A stretch of DNA of 9,307 nt from positions 1 to 9,307 of the forward strand of contig JAPUKV010000171.1 of NCBI GenBank assembly GCA_027295475.1, written 5' to 3'. Below are positions 1 through 7,136 of this stretch, one piece after another (the first letter of the stretch is position 1; the number at the start of each line of letters is the position of its first letter). Under the pieces are notes generated by a model, which had not been told where the DNA came from, did not search any database, and was given only the letters and a program-made list of their open reading frames with translations. The position numbers and the translations under genes are program-made. The stretch is from Pseudomonadota bacterium (lineage in GTDB: Bacteria > Pseudomonadota > Gammaproteobacteria > Woeseiales > Woeseiaceae).

Positions 1-157
1 ACAGGAGTTTTTTCTCGTCCAGAGCAAATGGATAAAACTCGTATTCCTCCAGGTTCTTACCCTGGTAAGATTTTCGTTCGCGGTATTGCCCGCCGAAATA
101 GCCGAATACGAGTAGTATCGCCGAGGCGAGCACATTGATCACGATTTCGGATAGCAT
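1..157 (-). CDS. Small membrane-anchored protein of unknown function (5' part only, cut by window edge)
   Basis: The first 52 codons of a minus-strand gene are visible; the rest lies left of the window. The start is well supported: ATG at 157 has a perfect GGAGG (166-170) 8 bases upstream. Residues about 4-22 (IVINVLASAILLVFGYFGG) form one hydrophobic membrane helix, followed at once by a basic stretch (QYRERKSYQGK), so the N-terminus is probably in the periplasm or very short and the rest in the cytosol by the positive-inside rule. An acidic and aromatic segment follows (NLEEYEFYPFALDEKK). I do not recognise the family and assign no function. It lies 87 bases downstream of the M20 peptidase gene on the same strand, so it could share its transcript, but the strong site of its own and the longer gap leave this open. 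Confidence 0.7.
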   Translation of the reverse strand, partial: MLSEIVINVLASAILLVFGYFGGQYRERKSYQGKNLEEYEFYPFALDEKKLL

Positions 158-244
158 AAATAGTACCTCCGTTTACCGGCAGGGACAGACCAGGATTACC
201 TCAACCGCGATCAAACCAGTCGTGCTCCGTCACCGGTCCTGCCA

Positions 245-1567
245 TTATTCCTCGCGACTGAGTCTGTAAATCAGGATCGCAGCGCGTTTGATAGCCAGCG
301 TCATTGAGTCAAGCTCAAGGTTTTCGTTCGGCGTATGACCCCCCTCACCGAGCGCACCGAGCCCGGCCAGCGCATCGGTATACGGCGCGACAAAAGAGAC
401 ATCGGCGGCACCGCGTCTTGAAGGGTCCAGGGCGGGCATCGGTCCCCTGCCCAACTCCTCATTGATCCGGGAGAATTTTTCCTGCAGCCGCTTGTTGCCG
501 TCTGTCGGAAACATCGGCGGATAGCCGTCGATAAACGATATCGAGGCATCGGTATGGGGAAGGTGTTGGGCGACAACGGCGCGCATCGCTTCTTTAGCAC
601 GTTCCAGCTGTTCCAGTGAAATAGTACGAATGCCGCCGTGCACGATCGCCTTGCGCGGCACCACATTCGTCTTGCCGAATGTCGAGCCCCTGTTCTGTTC
701 GAAATCGTATTGAACATCAGTTCCGCCAAGAATGGTCCCTGCATTGAAGGTCAGGTGCTCCTCGCCGCGCACCTCGTCATAGAAAGACGAAATGATTCTG
801 GCGGCCTCATAAATCGCACCCGCGCCAACGTCTTCGCTGAACACCCGCGAGGAATGCGCTTGCTTGCCAGTCACCTCGAGGCGCCATTCGCTCGAGCTAC
901 GCCTGGCTATCGTCGCCCAGTCGCTGCCATCGTAGTGCACCGCCGCTTCGAAGCCGAGCGCGACATTCGCCCATCGCCCTGCCTCAATCAGATCCTTGCG
1001 GGACACCGACAAGGGCTTTCCCGTCTTTTCCTCGTCTCCCGTGTAGAAGGCGATGATCTGCGCATCATCGAGCGCGCCGATTTCACGCAGCGCTTTGAGG
1101 GCATAGATAATGATGACATCACCTGACTTCATATCATCGATGCCCGGCCCTTTGCCGATGTTGCCTTCGCGCGAATAAGCCTGAAATTCATCGGCAGCCT
1201 CAAACACGGTGTCGAGATGGCCGATCAGCAGCATTTTCCGGCCCCGCGTACCTTTGAGTCTGCCGACGAGGTGACCGGCGCGTTGCATCTCCGCTGGGAG
1301 TTCGATCCATTCGGTCTCGAGGCCAAGTTCGTCCAGTTCGGCGCGCAGCACGATGCCGACCTTTCGCACACCTTCCTGATTCATTGTGCCGCTGCTGATG
1401 TTGACGAGTTGCTCGAGAAGATCGATGGCATCCTCCGAGTGTTCGTCTATCCAGTCGATCATTGCCTGCTCTTCGACGTTGAACTCAGCAGCGACAGGTG
1501 CAGGAAAAATCAGTGCGCAGAGCACCGGGATCAGGGCGAGCGACAGTCTATTGATAAAGGATTTCAT
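245..1567 (-). CDS. Exported M20-family metallopeptidase, carboxypeptidase G2-like
   Basis: Predicted zinc-dependent exopeptidase or amidohydrolase of 440 residues, likely periplasmic. Residues 1-27 look like a Sec signal peptide (basic start, hydrophobic core, PVAA before E28). The M20 metal and catalytic set is complete: H117-x-D119 (GHLDT), bridging D145 (GPGIDDMKSG), catalytic E179 with ligand E180 (TGDEEK), acidic ligand E207 (GFEAA) and H411 (GEGGHTPNEN). The dimerisation (lid) domain lies at about 220-335. Length and motif order match carboxypeptidase G2, which removes C-terminal glutamate from folates, but the substrate here is unknown. The open frame extends 67 codons further upstream into the symporter gene; I chose ATG 1567 because it starts the signal peptide, has AAAGGA (1575-1580) just upstream, and lies 11 bases after the symporter stop. 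It appears to be the third gene of an operon with the symporter subunits, which may import its product. Confidence 0.88.
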   Translation of the reverse strand: MKSFINRLSLALIPVLCALIFPAPVAAEFNVEEQAMIDWIDEHSEDAIDLLEQLVNISSGTMNQEGVRKVGIVLRAELDELGLETEWIELPAEMQRAGHLVGRLKGTRGRKMLLIGHLDTVFEAADEFQAYSREGNIGKGPGIDDMKSGDVIIIYALKALREIGALDDAQIIAFYTGDEEKTGKPLSVSRKDLIEAGRWANVALGFEAAVHYDGSDWATIARRSSSEWRLEVTGKQAHSSRVFSEDVGAGAIYEAARIISSFYDEVRGEEHLTFNAGTILGGTDVQYDFEQNRGSTFGKTNVVPRKAIVHGGIRTISLEQLERAKEAMRAVVAQHLPHTDASISFIDGYPPMFPTDGNKRLQEKFSRINEELGRGPMPALDPSRRGAADVSFVAPYTDALAGLGALGEGGHTPNENLELDSMTLAIKRAAILIYRLSREE

Positions 1568-1574
1568 CTGTTCG

Positions 1575-1580
1575 TCCTTT
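1575..1580 (-). promoter_or_regulatory. Ribosome binding site of the M20 peptidase gene
   Basis: AAAGGA on the minus strand, 7 bases before ATG 1567 and overlapping the last bases of the symporter stop codon (TAA, 1579-1581). It decides the internal start against the longer open frame, and the overlap suggests translational coupling within the operon. Confidence 0.6.
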
Positions 1581-3339
1581 AGAGTGATCTGGGTACGCGA
1601 ATATCTTCGACCAGGTGCTGGATGCGCTCCGGCGGTGCCGGCGTCATGTAGCTTACTGCGATGATGACGAAAAAATTCAGGATCATGCCGATGACACCTA
1701 TGCCTTCCGGGGAAATGCCGAACAGCCAGTGTTCCGTCACGTTCTCGCCCCATGGAGAACCGGCCCACTTCAGGAACAGGCCCTTGAAGTACTCAATGTA
1801 GCCGTAGGTGAAGAAAAGCCCGGTCAGCATGCCGGCAATTGCACCTTGTTTATTTGCACGCTTGAAAAAGATGCCGAGCACGATCACGGGGAATAGTGAC
1901 GCTGCGGCAAGGCCAAAGGCAAATGCAACGACCTGGGCAACCCATCCCGGCGGATCGAATCCGAGGTAGCCGGCCACCATAATGGCGAACGCCGCGGCGA
2001 CGCGGCCTGCCAGCAGCTCTTTTTTCTCGGAGATGTCGGGCAGGAAAATACCCTTGATCAGGTCGTGTGACACGGCGGCGGAGATGACGAGCAGCAGGCC
2101 TGCCGCGGTCGAGAGTGCCGCGGCAATGCCGCCGGCGGCGACCAGCGCGATGACCCACGACGGCAACCCCGCAATCTCGGGGTTCGCAAGCACTATGATG
2201 TCGCGATCGACGCTAAGTTCATTGCCCCGCCAGCCATATGCTTTGGCGGTTTCGGCGAATTCGGTATTGGCGTCGTTGTAGTACTGGATGCGCCCGTCAC
2301 CATTCTTGTCCTCAAACTGTAGCAGGCCGGTCTGCTGCCAGGTATCAAACCAGGCGGGCCGGTCCTCATACACGAGGTTGCCATCGACGGCACCGATCTC
2401 GCCCGGCTGCATGGTGTTAATGAGGTTATATCTTGCCATGGCGCCGACGGCCGGGGCGGTCGTGTACAGGATCGCAATAAAGAGCAAGGCATAGCCGGCC
2501 GATGTACGCGCATCACGCACCTTCGGCACGGTGAAGAACCTGACAATCACATGCGGCAGGCCCGCCGTGCCCGCCATCAGGGCCAACGTAATGCAGAAAA
2601 TGTCAATCCGACTCTTCGTTCCGCTCGTATATTGATCGAAACCCAGCGATGTGACGATGTCGTCAAGCTTGTCGAGGAGACTGACACCGGAGCCCGTAAT
2701 CTCACTGCCAAAAGCGAGTTGTGGAATTGCATTGCCTGTAATCTGAATCGCGATGAAGATCGCCGGCACCGTGTAAGCAAAGATCAATACGCAATACTGG
2801 GCGACCTGTGTATAGGTAATACCCTTCATGCCGCCCAATACGGCATAAATGAAAACGACACCCATGCCGATAATGAGGCCGATAGTCACATCGACTTCCA
2901 GAAATCGGGAGAAAACGATGCCGACTCCGCGCATCTGGCCGGCGACATAGGTAAACGAAATGAAGATCAGGCAAATGACGGCAACGATGCGCGCCGTTTT
3001 CGAATAATATCGTTCGGCGATGAACTCAGGCACGGTGAACTTGCCGAACTTGCGCAGGTAAGGGGCAAGAAACAAAGCGAGCAGGACATAACCGCCGGTC
3101 CAGCCCATGAGATAAACGGAACCGTCGTATCCGAGGAAAGCGATGAGACCTGCCATTGAGATGAACGAGGCCGCACTCATCCAGTCGGCGGCCGTCGCCA
3201 TGCCGTTGGCGACGGGGGACACGCCCTTACCTGCTATGTAGAAGTCGCTGGTGCTGTGTGCACGAGACCAGATTGCAATGCCGATATAGAGCGCAAAGCT
3301 TGCGCCAACGACCAGATAAGTCAGTGCCTTGAGTTCCAC
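1579..3339 (-). CDS. Sodium:solute symporter, large subunit (SSS family, VC_2705-like subgroup)
   Basis: Inner-membrane sodium-coupled uptake protein of 586 residues with about a dozen hydrophobic helices. SSS-family features include the N-terminal segment ATAADWMSAASFISMAG (about 48-64), the helix 5 region GGMKGITYTQ (169-178) and the signature-like AGTAGLPHVIVRFFTVP (256-272). The overall sequence and the paired DUF4212 small subunit fit the VC_2705 subgroup, related to the acetate permease ActP; substrates of most members are unknown. An extramembrane insert at about 305-390 holds DKNGDGRIQYYN (344-355), which resembles an EF-hand calcium loop; as I recall this insert is shared by relatives. 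The start is GTG at 3339, 8 bases after the stop of the small-subunit gene; no strong ribosome site is visible, so translation is probably coupled. The downstream peptidase begins 11 bases after the stop. Confidence 0.9.
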   Translation of the reverse strand: MELKALTYLVVGASFALYIGIAIWSRAHSTSDFYIAGKGVSPVANGMATAADWMSAASFISMAGLIAFLGYDGSVYLMGWTGGYVLLALFLAPYLRKFGKFTVPEFIAERYYSKTARIVAVICLIFISFTYVAGQMRGVGIVFSRFLEVDVTIGLIIGMGVVFIYAVLGGMKGITYTQVAQYCVLIFAYTVPAIFIAIQITGNAIPQLAFGSEITGSGVSLLDKLDDIVTSLGFDQYTSGTKSRIDIFCITLALMAGTAGLPHVIVRFFTVPKVRDARTSAGYALLFIAILYTTAPAVGAMARYNLINTMQPGEIGAVDGNLVYEDRPAWFDTWQQTGLLQFEDKNGDGRIQYYNDANTEFAETAKAYGWRGNELSVDRDIIVLANPEIAGLPSWVIALVAAGGIAAALSTAAGLLLVISAAVSHDLIKGIFLPDISEKKELLAGRVAAAFAIMVAGYLGFDPPGWVAQVVAFAFGLAAASLFPVIVLGIFFKRANKQGAIAGMLTGLFFTYGYIEYFKGLFLKWAGSPWGENVTEHWLFGISPEGIGVIGMILNFFVIIAVSYMTPAPPERIQHLVEDIRVPRSL

Positions 3340-3347
3340 GCTTTGGC

Positions 3348-3605
3348 TCAGTCTTCGTGAACGTCGAATTTCTGGTCAATCTTGTTCATGCGCCAGGCAT
3401 AGAAAAAGATCAGCAGCACGAATATGTATATCGAGCCCTGTTGCGCGAACCAGAATCCCAGTTGGAAGCCGCCGACACGAATACTGTTAAGCTGCTCGAC
3501 GAGCAGGATGCCGAAACCATAGGAGCATGCGAACCAGATGACGAGACATGCGCCGACAAGCCTCAGGTTGGCGCGCCAGTAGGCCGAACGGTTTGCCGGT
3601 GTCAT
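3348..3605 (-). CDS. DUF4212 protein, small subunit of the sodium/solute symporter
   Basis: An 85-residue membrane protein with two helices (about 14-36 and 50-72) joined by a short loop, and a polar tail (KIDQKFDVHED). The N-terminal pattern AYWRANLRL and the second-helix pattern FWFAQQGSIYIFVLLIFFYA are typical of DUF4212, which is regularly encoded just before the VC_2705-type SSS symporter and thought to form its small subunit, as it is here. The open frame continues 21 codons upstream, but ATG 3605 is preferred because AGGGA (3611-3615) precedes it by 5 bases and the protein then begins like its family (MTPANRSAYW). It is the first gene of the minus-strand operon and shares a 148-base divergent intergenic region with the dehalogenase gene. 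Confidence 0.88.
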   Translation of the reverse strand: MTPANRSAYWRANLRLVGACLVIWFACSYGFGILLVEQLNSIRVGGFQLGFWFAQQGSIYIFVLLIFFYAWRMNKIDQKFDVHED

Positions 3606-3610
3606 TAGCG

Positions 3611-3615
3611 TCCCT
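3611..3615 (-). promoter_or_regulatory. Ribosome binding site of the DUF4212 gene
   Basis: AGGGA on the minus strand, 5 bases before ATG 3605. It supports the internal start rather than the longer open frame. Confidence 0.55.
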
Positions 3616-3634
3616 TGTGAAATTTGCCTGTAAT

Positions 3635-3664
3635 TTGTTAGCGCACAATTTAACAGAGCATAAT
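3635..3664 (+). promoter_or_regulatory. Candidate sigma70-type promoter of the dehalogenase gene
   Basis: TTGTTA (3635-3640) and CATAAT (3659-3664) are separated by 18 bases; these match the -35 and -10 consensus at 4/6 and 5/6. Transcription would begin near 3671, leaving a leader of about 80 bases that contains the hairpin at 3685-3721. I saw no comparably good promoter for the minus-strand operon in the same intergenic region. This is a pattern match only. Confidence 0.4.
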
Positions 3665-3684
3665 CCAATATTCACGGCTCAATC

Positions 3685-3721
3685 CTGGTGGCCCAACAAG
3701 GTCATGTTGATGGACCACCAG
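3685..3721 (+). promoter_or_regulatory. Inverted repeat / hairpin in the presumed dehalogenase leader
   Basis: CTGGTGG (3685-3691) and CCACCAG (3715-3721) are perfect 7-base inverted arms. Inside them CAACA and TGTTG (3694-3698, 3705-3709) form a second 5-bp stem with a 6-base loop. No T-run follows, so it is not a rho-independent terminator. It could be an operator, a leader stem affecting mRNA, or chance. Confidence 0.4.
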
Positions 3722-3740
3722 CTGTCATTGATCAAGCCAC

Positions 3741-3744
3741 GAGG
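3741..3744 (+). promoter_or_regulatory. Ribosome binding site of the dehalogenase gene
   Basis: GAGG lies 9 bases before ATG 3754 and selects it over an in-frame ATG at 3688 that sits inside the hairpin and has no such site. Confidence 0.6.
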
Positions 3745-3753
3745 AATACCTTT

Positions 3754-4632
3754 ATGTTGAGCGCCGAAGAACCGACAAAGCAATTTATCGAGGTGCAGGG
3801 CAAGAGTATGGCGTATGTCGAAATGGGCGATGGCGATCCTATCGTGTTTCAGCACGGCAATCCGACCTCGTCCTATCTCTGGCGTAATATCATGCCCCAC
3901 CTGGCGGGCCAGGGACGCTGCATCGCGGTCGATCTCATCGGCATGGGCGATTCGGACAAGCTGGATAATCCGGGTCCGGACAGTTATCGCTACGCCGAAC
4001 ATCGTGAGTATTTGTTTGCGGCCTGGCAAGCGCTGGGCGTCAGTGACCGGGTCACCCTGGTCATACACGACTGGGGTTCCGCACTCGGCTTTGACTGGGC
4101 GCAGCAGCACCCGGATCTGGTATTGGGTATCGCTTACATGGAAGCGATCGTCAGGCCGGTCACCTGGGACGAGTGGCCCGAGGCGGCAAGGGCTGTTTTC
4201 CAGGGTTTTCGATCCGCAGCCGGTGAGGCCATGGTGCTGGACAAGAACCTGTTCGTCGAAAGGGTGCTGCCAGGGTCCGTGCTGCGTGATTTGACTGAAG
4301 ACGAGATGAATGTGTATCGGCGGCCGTTCCTGAACCCGGGAGAGGACCGGCGCCCGACCCTGACCTGGCCACGGCAGATCCCGATCGACGGCGAACCGGA
4401 GGAGGTCCACGACATCGTCGCCGGATATTCTGATTGGATATGCAGCTCGGACATACCGAAGCTGTTTATCAATGCGGACCCGGGTGCGATTCTGGTCGGG
4501 CCGCAGCGCGAGTTTTGCAGAGGCTGGAAAAATCAACAGGAAGTGACTGTCAAAGGTAACCACTTCCTGCAGGAGGATTCGCCGGGCGAAATCGGGAATG
4601 CGATTGCAGAATGGAGAAATAAGCTCCTTTGA
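3754..4632 (+). CDS. Haloalkane dehalogenase, LinB/DhaA (HLD-II) type
   Basis: Cytosolic alpha/beta-hydrolase of 292 residues that should hydrolyse a carbon-halogen bond to give an alcohol, halide and proton. The full HLD-II active site is visible: nucleophile D106 in [14 protein letters not shown], halide-binding N36 ([10 protein letters not shown]) and W107, catalytic acid E130 (YMEAIVRP) and base H270 ([10 protein letters not shown]). All are offset by exactly two from LinB (D108, N38, W109, E132, H272), and the chain aligns with LinB essentially without gaps as I recall that sequence. The cap domain spans about 134-205. Tunnel-mouth Leu177 of LinB corresponds to S175 here, so substrate range may differ. 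The start ATG 3754 is supported by GAGG and by the length match to LinB (296). It is transcribed away from the symporter operon and lies 77 bases before the molybdoenzyme gene. The family call is firm; the natural substrate is unknown. Confidence 0.95.
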   Translation: MLSAEEPTKQFIEVQGKSMAYVEMGDGDPIVFQHGNPTSSYLWRNIMPHLAGQGRCIAVDLIGMGDSDKLDNPGPDSYRYAEHREYLFAAWQALGVSDRVTLVIHDWGSALGFDWAQQHPDLVLGIAYMEAIVRPVTWDEWPEAARAVFQGFRSAAGEAMVLDKNLFVERVLPGSVLRDLTEDEMNVYRRPFLNPGEDRRPTLTWPRQIPIDGEPEEVHDIVAGYSDWICSSDIPKLFINADPGAILVGPQREFCRGWKNQQEVTVKGNHFLQEDSPGEIGNAIAEWRNKLL

Positions 4633-4709
4633 ATAGCAATGGTTTGAAAATACCAAATGCCAGCCGCAAAATGCGCGTTTGAACAGCAGCCAACGGGTAG
4701 ACTTACAAC

Positions 4710-7025
4710 GTGGGCAAATTCGGAACCGGTCAGGCCATCAGGCGTGTCGAAGACCAGCGATTCCTAACGGGACACGGCCAATACACCGGCGATATCTCGA
4801 TTGGCGGCCAGGCGTATCTGTATTTACTCCGATCACCCTTCGCTCACGGCACCATTGCGCAGCTCGATGTCAGTGAAGCCCGCCGGTCACCCGGTGTGGC
4901 CGCAGTTTTCACGTCCCGGGACCTGACCGATGCCGGCGTCAGGGATTTGCCCGGCTTTGACATGCCGGGAAGTACGCTGGCCGAGCCCAGAGACGCATTG
5001 GAACAACCACCGTTGGCGCGAGACCGTGTTCGCTATGTGGGCGAGCCAGTTGCAGGCATCGTTGCCGAATCGCTCGCCGCGGCGAAAGATGCGGCCGAGC
5101 TAATCGAATTCGACGTCGACGAGATCGACGCCACGGTAAGCATTGCGGACGCACTCCGCGACAGTGCGCAAATCATTCACGCAGACCTGGCAGGAAACCT
5201 GCTTGGCGTTCTGGAACACGGCGACAAAGAAGCGACGGACGCAGTTTTCGAAAAAGCCGACCATGTTGTATCGATCGACGTCGTCAACAATCGTCTGGCG
5301 CCCACTGCGATGGAACCACGTGGCTGCGTCGTGGATTTTGACGCCACGAGCGGAAAAATTACGCTCTATCAGGGCTGCCAGGGTGTACACATACTGCACG
5401 ATCGCATTCTGCATTGCATCGATATCGCACCGGAGATGCTGCATGTCATTTCGCCCGATGTTGGCGGTGCATTCGGCCTCAGGTTCTTTCTGCAGTGCGA
5501 AACTATCGTTGCTCTGCACGCGGCGAGAGTACTCAGCCGCCCCATCAAGTGGATCGCCGACCGGACCGAGAGTTTCTTGAGCGATTTGCACGGTCGTGAC
5601 CACGTCAGCCATGCGGAACTCGCTCTCGATAGTGACGGACAATTCCTTGCGATGCGGGCATCGATTACCGGCAATGCCGGTGCCTACTGTTCGCAGGCCG
5701 GACCGATCCTGCCGTGGTTCGGGGCCAGCATGACGCCCGGATGCTATGACATTCCGATCGGTTACGTCGACGTCAGCACAGTCATGACCAATACCGTACC
5801 GGTCGATGCATATCGCGGCGCAGGCCGGCCTGAAGCGACCTATCTGATCGAACGGCTGGTCGACAAAGCAGCTGGCGAACTCGATATTCCGAGGGATGAC
5901 ATACGACGCCGCAACTTCATTTCACCCGAGCAATTTCCGTACAAAACGTTTACCGGCCGGGTGTACGACTCAGGAGAGTATCAAGGGCTGCTCGACTCAG
6001 CCCTGGCGCGGGCCGACTGGTCGGGATGCGGGGATCGACAGGCGCAGAGCGCCGGCAACGGCAAGCTACGTGGTATTGGCCTGAGTTATTACGTCGAAAT
6101 CTGCTCCGCATTCGGCGGCGAAGATACAGTCATCAATTTCGAACGGGACGGGCGAGTCACGGTGCTGGTGGGCACGCAGTCATCCGGTCAGGGCCATGAA
6201 ACCAGTTTCGGCCAGATGGTAGCGGCCGGCCTCGGCATCGACCTGGATCAAATCGATGTGATTCAGGGTGACAGCCAGAGGATTGCGACGGGCGAAGGCA
6301 CTGGCGGCTCGCGCTCCATGGTGATCGGTGGCTCGGCACTGTTCGGGACCGTAAAAAAATTAATCGACAACGGTCGAAAGATGGCGGCCGAGGTACTGGA
6401 GGCCGCGGAAACCGATATCGAATTCCATAAGGGAGCGTATCGGATCGCCGGTACGGACAGGTCGGTATTGTTGGCAGAAGTCGCAGTGGCTTCTTTCGAC
6501 GATGCGCATAGACCCGAAGACGTGGAACCCGGACTCTCGAGCACGGCGAGATTTGCACCCGAAGGCGGAACTTTTCCCAATGGCTGCCACATCTGCGAAG
6601 TCGAAATAGACCCCGATACCGGCGTCGTCGAAATCCTTCGCTACACGATCGAGGACGACGTTGGCACGGTCGTCAATCCACTCATTCTTGAAGGTCAGAT
6701 CGTAGGGGGTACTGCACAGGGACTTGGCCAGGCTCTGTGCGAAGAAGCAATTTACGATCCGGACAGCGGTCAGTTGCTGACAGGCTCATTCATCGACTAC
6801 ACCATGCCACGCGCCGATTGGGTCCCCGATGTCGAATTTCATTACCAGGAAATCGAGTCGCCGCGCAACCCGCTCGGCATCAAAGGTGCGGGCGAGGCCG
6901 GCACGGTCGGCGCGGCGCCCGCCCTCGTGAATGCCGTCCTGGACGCATTGTCACCCCATGGCATCGATCACATCGACATGCCATTGACGCCGCAGAAGAT
7001 CTGGAAGCTTCTGCATGATTCTTAG
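4710..7025 (+). CDS. Molybdopterin-binding large subunit, xanthine dehydrogenase / CoxL form II family
   Basis: A 771-residue molybdenum hydroxylase subunit, the part that binds the molybdopterin cytosine dinucleotide cofactor and oxidises the substrate, often an aldehyde or heterocycle in form II enzymes. The N-terminal domain (about 15-145) starts with the family pattern GQAIRRVEDQRFLTGHGQY. Cofactor motifs include Q224 (CQGVH), GGAFGLR (252-258), AYRGAGR (367-373), SSGQGHETSFGQ (491-502), GTGGSRSM (530-537) and VGGTAQGLGQAL (666-677); the catalytic glutamate is E729 (KGAGEAGTVGA). AYRGAGR marks form II; true CO dehydrogenases carry AYxCSFR, so CO oxidation is not expected. The GTG start is forced: an in-frame TAG (4698-4700) lies just upstream, although the ribosome site is weak. 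The FAD (CoxM) and 2Fe-2S (CoxS) partner genes, usually adjacent, are absent from the window. The stop codon lies inside a REP-like repeat. It is probably co-transcribed with the dehalogenase, as no terminator is seen between them. Confidence 0.9.
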   Translation: MGKFGTGQAIRRVEDQRFLTGHGQYTGDISIGGQAYLYLLRSPFAHGTIAQLDVSEARRSPGVAAVFTSRDLTDAGVRDLPGFDMPGSTLAEPRDALEQPPLARDRVRYVGEPVAGIVAESLAAAKDAAELIEFDVDEIDATVSIADALRDSAQIIHADLAGNLLGVLEHGDKEATDAVFEKADHVVSIDVVNNRLAPTAMEPRGCVVDFDATSGKITLYQGCQGVHILHDRILHCIDIAPEMLHVISPDVGGAFGLRFFLQCETIVALHAARVLSRPIKWIADRTESFLSDLHGRDHVSHAELALDSDGQFLAMRASITGNAGAYCSQAGPILPWFGASMTPGCYDIPIGYVDVSTVMTNTVPVDAYRGAGRPEATYLIERLVDKAAGELDIPRDDIRRRNFISPEQFPYKTFTGRVYDSGEYQGLLDSALARADWSGCGDRQAQSAGNGKLRGIGLSYYVEICSAFGGEDTVINFERDGRVTVLVGTQSSGQGHETSFGQMVAAGLGIDLDQIDVIQGDSQRIATGEGTGGSRSMVIGGSALFGTVKKLIDNGRKMAAEVLEAAETDIEFHKGAYRIAGTDRSVLLAEVAVASFDDAHRPEDVEPGLSSTARFAPEGGTFPNGCHICEVEIDPDTGVVEILRYTIEDDVGTVVNPLILEGQIVGGTAQGLGQALCEEAIYDPDSGQLLTGSFIDYTMPRADWVPDVEFHYQEIESPRNPLGIKGAGEAGTVGAAPALVNAVLDALSPHGIDHIDMPLTPQKIWKLLHDS

Positions 7026-7093
7026 GGGTCGAAGCGCTAAGGCTTCTCAGGGGTCGAACCGCAAAGCTGGCTTAGCGGTTCGACCCCTGAGAA
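7019..7093. repeat. REP-like array of three ~20-base units with a 19-bp palindrome
   Basis: The unit AGGGGTCGAA followed by a CGC-AAG tail occurs twice directly (7024-7043 and 7049-7068; the shared sequence begins at 7019 and 7044, a 25-base period) and once inverted (7069-7088). The first copy matches the reverse complement of the third at 18 of 20 positions. Copies two and three form a perfect 19-bp stem (7044-7062 with 7075-7093) around a 12-base loop. Copy one can form its own short stem, CTTAG (7021-7025) with CTAAG (7037-7041). No T-run follows on either side, so it is not a standard terminator. Layout and position just after a gene resemble REP/BIME elements, which can protect mRNA 3' ends. 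The stop codon of the molybdoenzyme gene lies in copy one. Confidence 0.7.
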
Positions 7094-7104
7094 AAAGAAG
7101 GTCC

Positions 7105-7136
7105 AAAAAAAAGCGACTCCCTGTGGGAGCCGCTTT
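7105..7136 (-). terminator. Rho-independent terminator for leftward transcription
   Basis: On the minus strand a 12-bp stem (7125-7136 with 7110-7121) closes a 3-base loop and runs into eight U residues (A-run 7105-7112 on the plus strand). The one irregular pair (7116/7130) is a G-U wobble in leftward RNA but an A-C mismatch in rightward RNA, which supports the leftward direction. No intact leftward gene lies upstream of it in the window; the nearest leftward coding sequence is the broken histidine phosphatase at 7558-7980. Confidence 0.8.

Noticed and set aside
179..243. GGCAGG and CCTGCC inverted repeat between the M20 gene and the small membrane protein gene
   Set aside because: The arms are only about six to eight bases with a bulge, are some 50 bases apart, and have no T-run.
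1568..1768. Longer N-terminus for the M20 peptidase gene
   Set aside because: The extra 67 codons overlap the symporter gene out of frame, read as basic low-quality sequence, and would bury the clear signal peptide beginning at 1567.
2551..3159. A 202-codon plus-strand open frame opposite the symporter
   Set aside because: It is highly polar and motif-free, as expected for the reverse reading of hydrophobic membrane codons.
3679..4656. A 325-codon minus-strand open frame opposite the dehalogenase
   Set aside because: The plus strand encodes an unmistakable dehalogenase; the minus frame has no family motifs and is a GC-driven mirror frame.
5100..5642. A 180-codon minus-strand open frame within the molybdoenzyme gene
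   Set aside because: It is a shadow of a long, motif-rich coding sequence on the other strand.
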